From positions 62,001 through 126,000 of the forward strand of contig NZ_WRPP01000016.1 in the NCBI RefSeq assembly GCF_009760405.1: 64,000 nt of DNA, in the 5' to 3' direction. The notes below the pieces were generated by a model. That model was not told the DNA's origin, did not search any database, and was given only the letters and a program-made list of their open reading frames with translations. Of this stretch, positions 33,159 to 41,749 are shown in pieces. This DNA is from Nocardia terrae (GTDB taxonomy: Bacteria; Actinomycetota; Actinomycetes; Mycobacteriales; Mycobacteriaceae). How positions within the stretch are numbered: position 1 is the stretch's first letter; every line of letters begins with the position of its first letter. Position numbers and translations under genes: made by a program.

Positions 33159-34046
33159 GTGCTCGGCTCGGATCTGGAGTGGTTCACGACACTCGCCGAA
33201 ACGGAGAACGTCAGCGCCGCCGCCGACCGGCTGCACCTGGCCCAGCCCACACTGTCGCGCATGCTCGCCCGCCTCGAACACCGGCTCGGGGTCGCGCTGT
33301 TCGACCGGCACGGCAAACGCATCCGGCTCAACGACTACGGCCGCCTCTACTACGAGCACGCCCGCCGCGCCCGCGCGGAACTGCACGCCGGTGAGCAGGC
33401 CGTCGCCGATCGGCTCAATCCGGCCAAGGGCGTGGTGCGGCTGTCGTTCCTGCACTCCTTCGGCGGCGGGCTCACGCCGCAGCTCATCGGCGAATTCCGG
33501 CGCGGCTCCGGCCGCGTCGATTTCACGTTGTTCCAAGGCGCGGCAGAGGTGATCACCCGCCAGGTCCTCGACGGCGAGGCCGATCTGGCGCTGGTCTCCC
33601 CGCGGCCCGGCGAGCCCGGACTCGGCTGGCGCACGCTACTGAATCAGCCTGTGGTGCTGGCGGTTCCGGGCGATCACCGGCTGGCCGGGCAGCGGCAGAT
33701 CCGGCTGACGGAGCTCGGCGACGCCGAATTCATAACCATGCATCCGGGATTCGGCATGCGCCGCATCTTCGACGAGCTGTGCGCCGCGGCGGGCATTCGT
33801 CCGCGCATCGCCTTCGAATCCAGTGATCTGGTGACGGTCCGCGGTCTGGTGGCGGCCGGGCTCGGCATCGGGCTGGTGCCCTTGGAGGAACCCGCGCCGC
33901 CGGGCGTCGCGCTGGTGCCGCTCGCCGACGCGGGCGCCTCCCGTGACGTCGGGCTGATCTGGTCGGCCACCGCCACCCCCTCCGAGGCGGTGCGGCGCTT
34001 CCGCGATTTCGCGGGCGAGTGGGCGGCCCGCCGCCACACCCGTTGA
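33159..34046 (+). CDS. LysR-family transcriptional regulator, 295 aa
   Basis: N-terminal winged helix-turn-helix: LEWFTTLAETENVSAAADRL, HLAQPTLSRMLARLEHRLGV, ALFDRHGKRIRLNDYGRLYY. The C-terminal periplasmic-binding-like effector domain follows (VVRLSFLHSFGGGLTPQLIG, ADLALVSPRPGEPGLGW, VRGLVAAGLGIGLVPLEEP). Length is typical. The GTG start at 33159 fits the usual distance to the helix-turn-helix. It is divergent from the MFS gene, the common arrangement in which a LysR protein activates an adjacent exporter in response to its substrate. Confidence 0.94.
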   Translation: MLGSDLEWFTTLAETENVSAAADRLHLAQPTLSRMLARLEHRLGVALFDRHGKRIRLNDYGRLYYEHARRARAELHAGEQAVADRLNPAKGVVRLSFLHSFGGGLTPQLIGEFRRGSGRVDFTLFQGAAEVITRQVLDGEADLALVSPRPGEPGLGWRTLLNQPVVLAVPGDHRLAGQRQIRLTELGDAEFITMHPGFGMRRIFDELCAAAGIRPRIAFESSDLVTVRGLVAAGLGIGLVPLEEPAPPGVALVPLADAGASRDVGLIWSATATPSEAVRRFRDFAGEWAARRHTR

Positions 34047-34112
34047 GGCGGCGCGCTGTTACGGTGGCTGGACGGTAACTGATCTTGTCGCTTCGACCTC
34101 TGGGAGCCGTCC

Positions 34113-35360
34113 GTGCAGCGGTATCGTGCGGCCCTCGACACGGCGGGCGGATGCGCCGCCGCCGCGGTCGCGGGCCTGGCGCTGATCGTGCCCGTCGACA
34201 GCGGGTGCGGCGGCGGACCCTCCGCGCTGCAAGTGGAACTGCTGTCCATCACCGTGCCCCGCGCGACCGCGGCGGGCGCGATCGTGGCGGTGCTGGCCGC
34301 GGTCTGCGTATCCATGTTCGGCAGTCGGGCCGCCTGGGGCACCGCCACGGTCGCCGCACTCGTGCTCGCCACCGACCACCTGCTGGTGACATCGACCTCG
34401 ACGAGCCTGGCCACCGCCAACTTCATCGATTCGCTGTCGGCGGGAGTGCTGCTCGGCGCGGCGGGCGCGGCCGCGCTCGAAAATCGCCCGTCGGCAATCG
34501 GATACGTGCTCGGGGCGCTCACCGGCCTGGCCGTCGGTGATCACGTCGAGACCTTCGCGGCCGAATACGGCGGCCGCTCGCTGCTCGAACGCGCCTTCCT
34601 CGACCTGCCGCCGACTTGGCTCACCGGCGCGACGGTGGTGTTGCTGGCAGGCTGCTTCCTGACCCGCCATCGCCGGGTCGTGAACTACCCGACCACCCTG
34701 GAACTGCCGTTCGGTCCGGTACTCGCCGCGGCCGTGGTGATCACGACCATCACCGTGGTGCCGGAACGGCTCGCGTCCTCGACGGGCAGCCCGGTCGCCA
34801 TCGCCGTCAGTGTGCTGGTCACCGTCGCGGTCTCGATGCTCGCCGCACTGCTGTTGCCGGGCCGCGACGGCACCCTCACGCTGCTCGCGGTGGCACTCGC
34901 GGGCACCGGCAGCGCCATCGCCCTTGCCGCCCAGGCACATTGGAAAATCGCTCCGATGCTGCTGGCCATCGTGGCCGGTTTGGCGGCCGGTCTGCTGCGC
35001 CCCGCCCCGCTCGCCGCCGGGACGGCCATTCTCGCCGTCGCGGTATTCGCGCTGCTCGGTCCCGTTGCACCGCGCGATGATTCGTGGATCACGCTGGTCG
35101 GCAGCTGCGCTATCGCCGCCGTCTCCGGCTACTGTTTCGGCTCGGCGCCCACCCGCTCGGCCGCGGGCACCGTGTTGCCGCTGGGCATCCTGCTGCTGCC
35201 CTCGGCGGTGCTCACCCTCGAATACCACAGCTGCACAACCGCATCGACGCACACCGTCGCCGACGACCACCGTCCCGCCCTGACCGCGCTGGCCGTCGTC
35301 GTCGGCTGCCTGCTCGCGATCGTCGCGCTGCGCCGGTGGCGGCCCGAGCCCGCGGCCTAG
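34113..35360 (+). CDS. Polytopic membrane protein of unknown function, 415 aa
   Basis: About eleven or twelve hydrophobic segments, for example AGLALIVPVDSG, AAGAIVAVLAAVCVSMFG, ATVAALVLATDHLLV, VAIAVSVLVTVAVSMLAALL, PMLLAIVAGLAAGLL and ALTALAVVVGCLLAIVALR, with short loops and no soluble domain. The overall layout is transporter-like (two similar-sized halves with a charged centre), but no MFS, MATE or other signature loop was recognised. The GTG start at 34113 begins at a basic MQRYRAAL. Its last 4 bases overlap, tail to tail, the stop of the kinase gene on the opposite strand. Confidence 0.65.
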   Translation: MQRYRAALDTAGGCAAAAVAGLALIVPVDSGCGGGPSALQVELLSITVPRATAAGAIVAVLAAVCVSMFGSRAAWGTATVAALVLATDHLLVTSTSTSLATANFIDSLSAGVLLGAAGAAALENRPSAIGYVLGALTGLAVGDHVETFAAEYGGRSLLERAFLDLPPTWLTGATVVLLAGCFLTRHRRVVNYPTTLELPFGPVLAAAVVITTITVVPERLASSTGSPVAIAVSVLVTVAVSMLAALLLPGRDGTLTLLAVALAGTGSAIALAAQAHWKIAPMLLAIVAGLAAGLLRPAPLAAGTAILAVAVFALLGPVAPRDDSWITLVGSCAIAAVSGYCFGSAPTRSAAGTVLPLGILLLPSAVLTLEYHSCTTASTHTVADDHRPALTALAVVVGCLLAIVALRRWRPEPAA

Positions 35361-37633
35361 GAGACCCGATACAGCCAGACCCGCGGATCGGCGGGCTCAC
35401 CGGCGGCGGTCCAGGAGTAGGAGTGCGCGATGCCGTCGGCGTGATACTTGTGCAGGTAGTCGCGCAGATCGGTGCGCTGAGTATGTCCGGAGACGATGCC
35501 GCGCAACACGATCGCGGTGAGGTCGTAGGACTCGACGGCGAACTTGTCGGCGTCCTGACCGGCCGCGGCCTTGTAGTCGGCGAGGAACCGGTCGGTCGCG
35601 GGTCCGCACGAGCACTCCACGAGGACGCCCGGGCCCGCCGGCCCGGCGTCGGCGCGGAAGGCCCGCTCGTAGTCGCCGTCGGCGAGGACGAAAGGTGCTG
35701 TGACACTGGCGCTTCGGAGTTTCGTCAGCAGGTCGGCGGCCTGTACCGGGTAGCCCGCGAAGAACACCGCATCCGGATGCGCGGACGCGACCGTCTGGGC
35801 GACCGCGGCGGGACCACCGGCCGTATCGATATTGAGCTGGCACTCGGGCAGCGCGGCGCGGCCCAGCCCGTCGGCGACCGCGGGGGTCAGGGAGTCCTCG
35901 TAGCTGTTCTCGTTGTCGCGCACCACGCAGACGCGGGCGTAACCGGCGGTTGTCGCCAAGTAGCGGCCCAGAGCCGGGCCCTGCACGTTGTCGTTCGTCA
36001 CGCCGCGGAAGAAACCGGACCAACCCTGCTGTGCCAGTATCGGATTCGACGCCACCGGGCTGAGGAACGGCAGGCCCGCGTCGTCCAGGGTCTGGCCGGC
36101 CGAGATCACCTCCGGGGACAGGGTGGGGCCGATCACCGCCGCGACGGACTTGTCGGCGGCGATCTTCCGCGCGATCTGCACCGCGGCCGCCGGGTCGCCG
36201 CCGGTGTCGAACCTCTGGACGGTCACCTTGCAGCTGTGCCCGCCGCCCTCCCCGACGAACTGGGACGCCGCGAGATTCACGCCGCCCAGTACCGCCTCGC
36301 CCAAGGTGGCGTTGTCGCCGGTGCGCGGCGCCATCACCGCGATGGACGTCGCCGGGCACGGCAGCCGGCCGTCATTGACCGGATCCTCCACCGAGACCGG
36401 CGGGTTCACGTGTCTGCCCTGTGCGTCGATCTGCATGAACGGGCCGAATCCGGGCAGGACCGCGACCTGCGGGCCGTCGAACCCGGCCACCGGGACCGCC
36501 TTGGGATCGGAGACGGAATCGCGTGCCGCCCAGATGATTCCGCCGGTGACGGCGAGCACCACCGCCACCGTCGCGGCGCCGGCGGCCACCCAGCGGCCCT
36601 GGTGGCGGGTGGGCGGCGTCGCGCGTACCGGTGAGATATCGGTGTCGGTCTCGGTGAGGTCCCCGGGCGCGGGCAGGGTCGCCACCGCGGCGTGCGCGGC
36701 GACCGATTCGCGGACGGGTCCGGCGGCGACCGGCTGCACGCGCGTCGCGTCCGGCGCGCCGATGCTCGCCTCCGGGAACGGCAGCAGCGTGGTGTCGGAG
36801 ACCTCCGTCAACGCGTGCGCGGCGGCCTCGGCGAAGGCCCGGCACGACTCGAATCGGGCCTCGGGCCGTTTGGACAGGGCGCGGGCGACCACCGCGTCGA
36901 GCGTGGCGGGCAGTTCCGGGCGGCGGTCGCTCAGCTTGGGCGCCGGATGCCGCAGGTGGCCCGCGATGACCGCGGCCACGGTCTCCGCCTGGAACGGCGT
37001 CGAACCGGTGAGCAGCCGAAACAGTGTGCACGCCAGCGAGTATTGATCCGAGCGCTCGTCGAGCGCGGCGCCGGACAGCTGTTCGGGTGAGGCATAGGTG
37101 ATGGTGGCGGCCAGCATGCCGCTGCGGGTGATCTGCGCGGAATCGTCGCGCAGTCGTCCGATACCGAAGTCCGTCAACAGGATTCGCTGGTCCTGACCGG
37201 TCGACGGCCGGGTCAGCAGGATGTTGGCGGGCTTCACATCGCGGTGGATCACGCCCGTGGAGTGGGCGTAGTCCAGCGCCTTGGCGGTCTCGGCGATGAT
37301 GTGCACCGCATCCACCGGCGAGAGGGTGAACGGGTCCAGCGACGCGGCGTCGCCGCCGTCCACGTACTGCATGGCGATCCACAGTCGCCCGTCCTCGACG
37401 CCGCGGTCGTGCACGGTCACGATATTCGGGTGGTCCAGCCGGGCGATCAGCTCGGCTTCCCGCTCGAAGCGGGCGCGAGTCTCCTGCTGCGAGGCCAACT
37501 CCCGAGCCAGCAGCTTGATCGCCACCAGCCGCGGCAGTCGAGGATGCCGGGCGAGATAGACCTCCCCCATCCCGCCCCCGCCGAGCCGCCGTTCGATCAC
37601 ATATCCCGCGAATTCCTCGCCCGCACGCACCAT
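35357..37633 (-). CDS. Transmembrane Ser/Thr kinase with extracellular periplasmic-binding-protein domain, 758 aa
   Basis: Residues ~10-275 are a PknB-like Hanks-type kinase: glycine loop GGGGMGEVYL, Lys40, HRDVKPAN (Asp132, Asn137) and DFG (155-157), all intact, plus the SPEQL segment. A juxtamembrane Pro/Ala/Thr linker leads to one transmembrane helix (about 348-370). The ~385 residues outside resemble the ligand-binding domain of branched-chain-amino-acid ABC systems (Peripla_BP_6): TLGEAVLGGVNLAASQFVG, VAAVIGPTLSPEVISAG, PFLSPVASNPILAQQG, DAVFFAGYPVQAADL. The likely job is to sense an extracellular solute, perhaps an amino acid, and phosphorylate cytoplasmic targets. Similar kinase/substrate-binding fusions are known in actinobacteria. 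Target and ligand are unknown. Confidence 0.92.
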   Translation of the reverse strand: MVRAGEEFAGYVIERRLGGGGMGEVYLARHPRLPRLVAIKLLARELASQQETRARFEREAELIARLDHPNIVTVHDRGVEDGRLWIAMQYVDGGDAASLDPFTLSPVDAVHIIAETAKALDYAHSTGVIHRDVKPANILLTRPSTGQDQRILLTDFGIGRLRDDSAQITRSGMLAATITYASPEQLSGAALDERSDQYSLACTLFRLLTGSTPFQAETVAAVIAGHLRHPAPKLSDRRPELPATLDAVVARALSKRPEARFESCRAFAEAAAHALTEVSDTTLLPFPEASIGAPDATRVQPVAAGPVRESVAAHAAVATLPAPGDLTETDTDISPVRATPPTRHQGRWVAAGAATVAVVLAVTGGIIWAARDSVSDPKAVPVAGFDGPQVAVLPGFGPFMQIDAQGRHVNPPVSVEDPVNDGRLPCPATSIAVMAPRTGDNATLGEAVLGGVNLAASQFVGEGGGHSCKVTVQRFDTGGDPAAAVQIARKIAADKSVAAVIGPTLSPEVISAGQTLDDAGLPFLSPVASNPILAQQGWSGFFRGVTNDNVQGPALGRYLATTAGYARVCVVRDNENSYEDSLTPAVADGLGRAALPECQLNIDTAGGPAAVAQTVASAHPDAVFFAGYPVQAADLLTKLRSASVTAPFVLADGDYERAFRADAGPAGPGVLVECSCGPATDRFLADYKAAAGQDADKFAVESYDLTAIVLRGIVSGHTQRTDLRDYLHKYHADGIAHSYSWTAAGEPADPRVWLYRVS

Positions 37634-37700
37634 TCGGCCCCTCGCACAACAAAAACCCTTCGAACCCTACCGTTTCCGGCCCCCATTCCGCGCCCCCGCC

Positions 37701-38258
37701 TCATCCGAGGTGCTCGGCGACCATGCGCAACACCATCTCCCAGGTCGGTTCGCCGGGCTCGAACTCGGAATCGGGATCGGCGGGATCGAAGGCGGCCGGG
37801 TCGGCGGACAGCATGAGCGCGCGCAGCCGGTCCTCGGCTCCCGGTGCGTAGCTGTCGTCGGGGCCGAGGATCTCGAAATCGTAGTTCGGGCGCTCGATGT
37901 CGAGCAGGTGCAGGAAGTGCGCGAACGCTGCCAGGTCGGTGTTCAAGCGGGCGGGAATGCCGCCGTCCGGGATGCTGAAGACCGAGCCGTCGGAGATGTC
38001 CAGGTACACGGGGTCGTTGGAGATCGCGCCGAGCAGGGCCCAGCGGGCGAAATCGATGTCGGACTCCGGGAAAGCCTCGGCCAGATCATCGTTCGCACAG
38101 TCGAGCCGTCCCGCCCGGAGTTCGTCGTGGACGTCCAGCCACATCGAGTCGGGGATGCCGACCTCTCGCAGGAATTCCCTCGTGGGGGTGTGTCGGATGA
38201 GTTCGAGCGACTCGTCGGGCAGCGTGAGGCGAGAAACGGTGACCAACTCCTTGTGCAT
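37701..38258 (-). CDS. SUKH-like (SUKH-4 type) protein, 185 aa
   Basis: The protein begins MHKELVTVSRLTLPDESLEL and contains TREFLREVGIPDSMW, then FARWALLGAISNDPVYLDIS, DGSVFSIPDGG and LNTDLAAFAHFLHLLD. The order 'FL..vGlP ... I...dDP.yld...G.V..i ... N.dl.aF..fL' is the SUKH superfamily pattern, common among immunity proteins of contact-dependent toxins. The C-terminus is acidic (AFDPADPDSEFEPGEPTWEM), which fits binding to a basic toxin. No toxin gene is adjacent, so it is either an orphan immunity gene or a SUKH protein with another role. The start ATG 38258 is 66 bases from the divergent hydrolase. Confidence 0.7.
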   Translation of the reverse strand: MHKELVTVSRLTLPDESLELIRHTPTREFLREVGIPDSMWLDVHDELRAGRLDCANDDLAEAFPESDIDFARWALLGAISNDPVYLDISDGSVFSIPDGGIPARLNTDLAAFAHFLHLLDIERPNYDFEILGPDDSYAPGAEDRLRALMLSADPAAFDPADPDSEFEPGEPTWEMVLRMVAEHLG

Positions 38259-38324
38259 GGTGCGTGCAAATTGTTTACCGTGGGCTGCGCAGACTATCGC
38301 GGACGTCCGGGAGGGCAGGTGTGG

Positions 38325-39212
38325 ATGTCGACTTCGAGGGTCGCCGACTGGCAGCGATCCGGCATGCTCGAAACCATTGGCGGACACCGCATCTTCGTGC
38401 GCGAACGCGACGGTGACCCCGACCTGCCGCCGGTGCTGTTCCTGCACGGCTACCCGTCGAGCTCCTACGACTGGCGCGACGCCTTCGACCTCATCGACGG
38501 CCATCGGCTCCTCGTCTTCGATTTCCTCGGCTACGGCCTGTCCGACAAACCACGGAATCAGCTGTACTCCTTGCGGATTCAAGCCGACATCGCCGAGCAG
38601 GTGGCGCGGCGCTACGCGGGCGAACCACTCGTCATGGTCTCCCACGACATGGGCAGCTCTGTCGCGACCGAACTCCTGGCCCGCGACCTCGACGGCACCC
38701 TGTCCTTCCCTCTGAAGTCGGCCCTGCTGTTCAACGCGAGCCTGGTCCGCGAACAAGCCAGCCTCCTACTCGGCCAGAAACTCCTGCTGAGCCGCCTCGG
38801 CCCCCTGGTCGCCCGCCTGACCAACACGACGTCCTTCCGCCACTCCTTCAGCCGCATCTTCTCCCCCTCACACCCCCTGACCGCCGACGAACTGGCCGAC
38901 CAGTGGTCGCTGCTGACCTACAACGACGGCCACCGCATGCTCGACAAACTCATCCACTACAACCACGAACGCGTCACCCCACCCACCTCCGACCGCTGGC
39001 ACAACGCCTTACGCGCCTGGCCCGGCCACCTGGAACTCGCCTGGGCCACCCAAGACCCGATCTGCACCGAAGCCGTCCTACAAGCCGTCCTCACCCTCCG
39101 CCCGACCGCCACACTGACCCGCCTCCCGAACCTGGGCCACTACCCCCACCTAGAAGACCCCAACCGCACCTACACCCTGATCCAACGCCACGCCGCACCC
39201 GAATACCCCTGA
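38325..39212 (+). CDS. Epoxide hydrolase/haloalkane dehalogenase-like alpha/beta hydrolase, 295 aa
   Basis: An alpha/beta hydrolase with the HGxP oxyanion motif of epoxide hydrolases (HGYP, 41-44) and Asp108 at the nucleophile position (MVSHDMGSSVA), where serine esterases have GxSxG. NLGHYPHLEDP near the end carries the catalytic histidine. An Asp nucleophile indicates hydrolysis of epoxides or carbon-halogen bonds through an alkyl-enzyme intermediate. The cap-domain tyrosines cannot be assigned by eye. ATG 38325 follows GGGAGGG. It diverges from the SUKH-like gene. Codon use toward the 3' end is extremely C-rich at third positions. Confidence 0.85.
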   Translation: MSTSRVADWQRSGMLETIGGHRIFVRERDGDPDLPPVLFLHGYPSSSYDWRDAFDLIDGHRLLVFDFLGYGLSDKPRNQLYSLRIQADIAEQVARRYAGEPLVMVSHDMGSSVATELLARDLDGTLSFPLKSALLFNASLVREQASLLLGQKLLLSRLGPLVARLTNTTSFRHSFSRIFSPSHPLTADELADQWSLLTYNDGHRMLDKLIHYNHERVTPPTSDRWHNALRAWPGHLELAWATQDPICTEAVLQAVLTLRPTATLTRLPNLGHYPHLEDPNRTYTLIQRHAAPEYP

Positions 39213-39797
39213 CCTGCACAACGGTTGAGGGCAACGCCAGCCGCCTCACCCAGCCGGTTTACGCCGGAGCGCCGCCTGTGGCGTCATTCGGGGCAGGCTG
39301 GCTTCTGGGCATGGCGTCCGGCACGGGAAGTCCGGGGGCCTGACGACCACCAGCTTGGGCAGTGCGCACGAGCGCGGCGAACAACGCGCCGACCAACCCA
39401 ACGCCTTTGGACACCTTGCTCCCCTCGACAGTCACCCTGGCTTGCGCCGGAGTGTATCCGTGCGGGCATCGAGGTCACCGGATGGCGATCCGAGTGGCTG
39501 TGAATCCGGCGCGATTGCGACAGATTCGGGCGTATCTCCTCTGATCTGCTGGGAACATGCGAGGAAGGCCGTAACCTGCTGTCCCACAACGTGAGAGCAT
39601 TCTCGCCTGGTCAGGAGGCTGGGCGGGGGTGGTCTACCATCCCTGAAGTGCAGGTTTAGGGTGCGTGTCCGAGCGTTGGTCTTACGGGAACAGGCGGTAG
39701 CGTCTAAGAGGGACCGGTCCGCACACGCGGCCGGGCGCGTCGTTCACGGCAGGTCGGTGGGCGAGGTAAGGGCAGGAACGTCGAAGGAGCAGCGGAC
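39213..39797. other. 585-base gap upstream of the parA-der operon
   Basis: No convincing gene on either strand: the open frames here lack ribosome sites and recognisable sequence. The right half (about 39640-39790) presumably contains the promoter of the parA operon, since transcription must begin before the GTG at 39798. In M. tuberculosis other, unrelated genes occupy the matching position. Confidence 0.4.
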
Positions 39798-40724
39798 GTG
39801 ACGACTACCGGTGGTGCGGGCCAGCGGATCGAAACCGCCGCGCAAACGCTGTGGGAGGCACCCGATGTGGTGCACGACGCGAAGCAGGTCGGACCCACCG
39901 GGCGGCCGCTGCGGGAGATTCCGCTGCCGCCGGAACCCGATCACACCGCGCCGGCGCTGATCGTCGCCATGTGTAATCAGAAGGGCGGGGTCGGCAAGAC
40001 CACCTCGACCATCAATCTCGGTGCGGCGCTGGCGGAGTACGGGCGCAAGGTGCTGCTGGTGGACCTGGACCCGCAGGGCGCGCTCTCGGCGGGTCTCGGT
40101 GTGGCGCACCACGATCTGGACGTCACCGTGCACAACCTGCTGGTCGGGCCGGGCAAGGTCAATGTCGACGACGTGCTGATGAACACCAAGGTCGACGGCA
40201 TGGACTTGCTGCCGTCGAACATCGACCTCTCGGCCGCGGAGATCCAGCTCGTCAACGAGGTCGGCCGCGAGCAGACCCTCGGCCGCGCCCTCGCGCCGCT
40301 GCGCAACCGCTACGACTACATCCTCATCGACTGCCAGCCCTCGCTCGGCCTGCTCACCGTGAACGCGCTGGCCTGCGCCGACGGCGTCATCATTCCAATG
40401 GAGTGCGAGTACTTCTCGCTGCGCGGCCTGGCCCTGCTCAACGACACCGTGGAGAAGGTGCGGGACCGGCTGAACCCCGCCCTGGTGCTGTACGGCATCG
40501 TGGTCACCATGTTCGATGCCCGCCTATTGCATTCGCGTCAGGTCATGACGCGCGTGGTCGAGGTGTTCGGCGACCTCGTGTACGACACGGTCATCTCGCG
40601 GACCGTCCGCTTCCCCGACGCCAGCGTCGCCGGTGAGCCGATCACCACCTGGGCCCCGAAATCCGGTGGCGCGGAAGCCTATCGGGCCATGGCCCGGGAA
40701 GTCATTCAACGGTCGGGCCGTTGA
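39798..40724 (+). CDS. ParA-family ATPase, first gene of the scpAB operon, 308 aa
   Basis: A Walker-type (deviant P-loop) ATPase: KGGVGKTT at residues 62-69, VLLVDLDPQGALSAGLG for switch I/Walker B neighbours, DYILIDCQPSLGLLTVNALA and the late RFPDASVAGEPITTW. It corresponds to M. tuberculosis Rv1708, a ParA-like protein distinct from the oriC-proximal ParA. It has a ~50-residue N-terminal extension before the fold. GTG 39798 has GGAG nine bases upstream. Its stop overlaps the TTG start of scpA, so the ATPase is made together with condensin subunits, which suggests a chromosome organisation role. Confidence 0.93.
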   Translation: MTTTGGAGQRIETAAQTLWEAPDVVHDAKQVGPTGRPLREIPLPPEPDHTAPALIVAMCNQKGGVGKTTSTINLGAALAEYGRKVLLVDLDPQGALSAGLGVAHHDLDVTVHNLLVGPGKVNVDDVLMNTKVDGMDLLPSNIDLSAAEIQLVNEVGREQTLGRALAPLRNRYDYILIDCQPSLGLLTVNALACADGVIIPMECEYFSLRGLALLNDTVEKVRDRLNPALVLYGIVVTMFDARLLHSRQVMTRVVEVFGDLVYDTVISRTVRFPDASVAGEPITTWAPKSGGAEAYRAMAREVIQRSGR

Positions 40725-41749
40725 GCGATTCTTTCGACACGGCGTCCGAGCACGATCCGGCGGACGCGGATACGACGCTGCCCGGGGAGGGCGGCGTGCT
40801 CGCGGACATCAGCGGTTCCGCCGACGCGCTCGGCGATGACGGCGTGCTCGGCGATATCACCGAGTCCGGCACCGTCGCGCCGGAGACCGTCCCGGAAGAC
40901 GCCGCAGCATCGGACAATCCGAACTCTCCGGGCAAATTTCACCTGAAGCTGGCCAACTTCGAGGGCCCGTTCGACCTGCTGCTGCAGCTCATCAGCTCGC
41001 GCCGGCTCGACGTCACCGAGATCGCGCTGCACAAGGTGACCGACGAATTCATCGCCCACACCAAGGCGCTGACCGCCATGCTCTCCGAAGAGAAGGGCCT
41101 GCGCGCCGACAAAGTCCTGGACCAGACCACCGAATTCCTGCTCATCGCCGCCACCCTGCTGGATCTGAAGGCGGCCCGGTTGCTGCCCTCGGGCGAGGTC
41201 TCCGACGAGGAGGACCTCGAACTGCTCGAGGCCCGCGACCTGCTCTTCGCCCGCCTGCTGCAGTACCGCGCGTTCAAGCAGGTGGCCGAACTGCTCGGCG
41301 AGCTGGAGGCGGCGGCGCTGCAACGCTATCCGCGCGCCGTCTCGCTCGAGGACCGGTATCTGGCGCTGTTGCCGGAGGTTACGCTGGGGGTGGACGCCGC
41401 GGGATTCGCCGAGGTCGCCGCCACCGTGTTCCGACCGCGACCGAAACCGAGGGTGGGCCTGGATCACATCCACGCCCACGCCATTTCGATCGCCGAGCAG
41501 GCCGCCCTGGTCCTGGAAATGCTGAAAAGCCGTGGCGCGGGCGGCTGGACGACCTTCCACGAACTCTGCGCCGACTGCGAGCACCCGATCCAGATCGTGG
41601 CCCGCTTCCTCGCGCTGCTCGAGCTCTTCCGAGGCAAGACCATCGAGTTCGACCAGCCCGACCCCCTGGGCCCGCTGTCCATCAGCTGGATCGGCGAGCT
41701 CGAAGACCAACCCGCCCAACCGGTGACGATAGAAGAGGACTACGGGTGA
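40721..41749 (+). CDS. scpA: Segregation and condensation protein A (kleisin), 342 aa
   Basis: The kleisin subunit that bridges the two heads of SMC in the bacterial condensin. FHLKLANFEGPFDLLLQLIS (starting about residue 73) and the following RRLDVTEIALHKVTDEFI, VLDQTTEFLLIAATLLDLKA and AARLLPSGEVSDEEDLELLE are diagnostic. The C-terminal winged helix ends near FDQPDPLGPLSISWIGELED. The first ~70 residues are an acidic, low-complexity extension (Asp/Ala/Gly/Ser) not present in Bacillus ScpA. The TTG start (40721) overlaps the parA stop, and the 3' end overlaps the scpB GTG. Confidence 0.95.
   Translation: MSDSFDTASEHDPADADTTLPGEGGVLADISGSADALGDDGVLGDITESGTVAPETVPEDAAASDNPNSPGKFHLKLANFEGPFDLLLQLISSRRLDVTEIALHKVTDEFIAHTKALTAMLSEEKGLRADKVLDQTTEFLLIAATLLDLKAARLLPSGEVSDEEDLELLEARDLLFARLLQYRAFKQVAELLGELEAAALQRYPRAVSLEDRYLALLPEVTLGVDAAGFAEVAATVFRPRPKPRVGLDHIHAHAISIAEQAALVLEMLKSRGAGGWTTFHELCADCEHPIQIVARFLALLELFRGKTIEFDQPDPLGPLSISWIGELEDQPAQPVTIEEDYG

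Noticed and set aside
39225-39503. Short frames in the gap before parA
   Set aside because: No ribosome sites, no hydrophobic or conserved pattern and atypical composition; probably chance.
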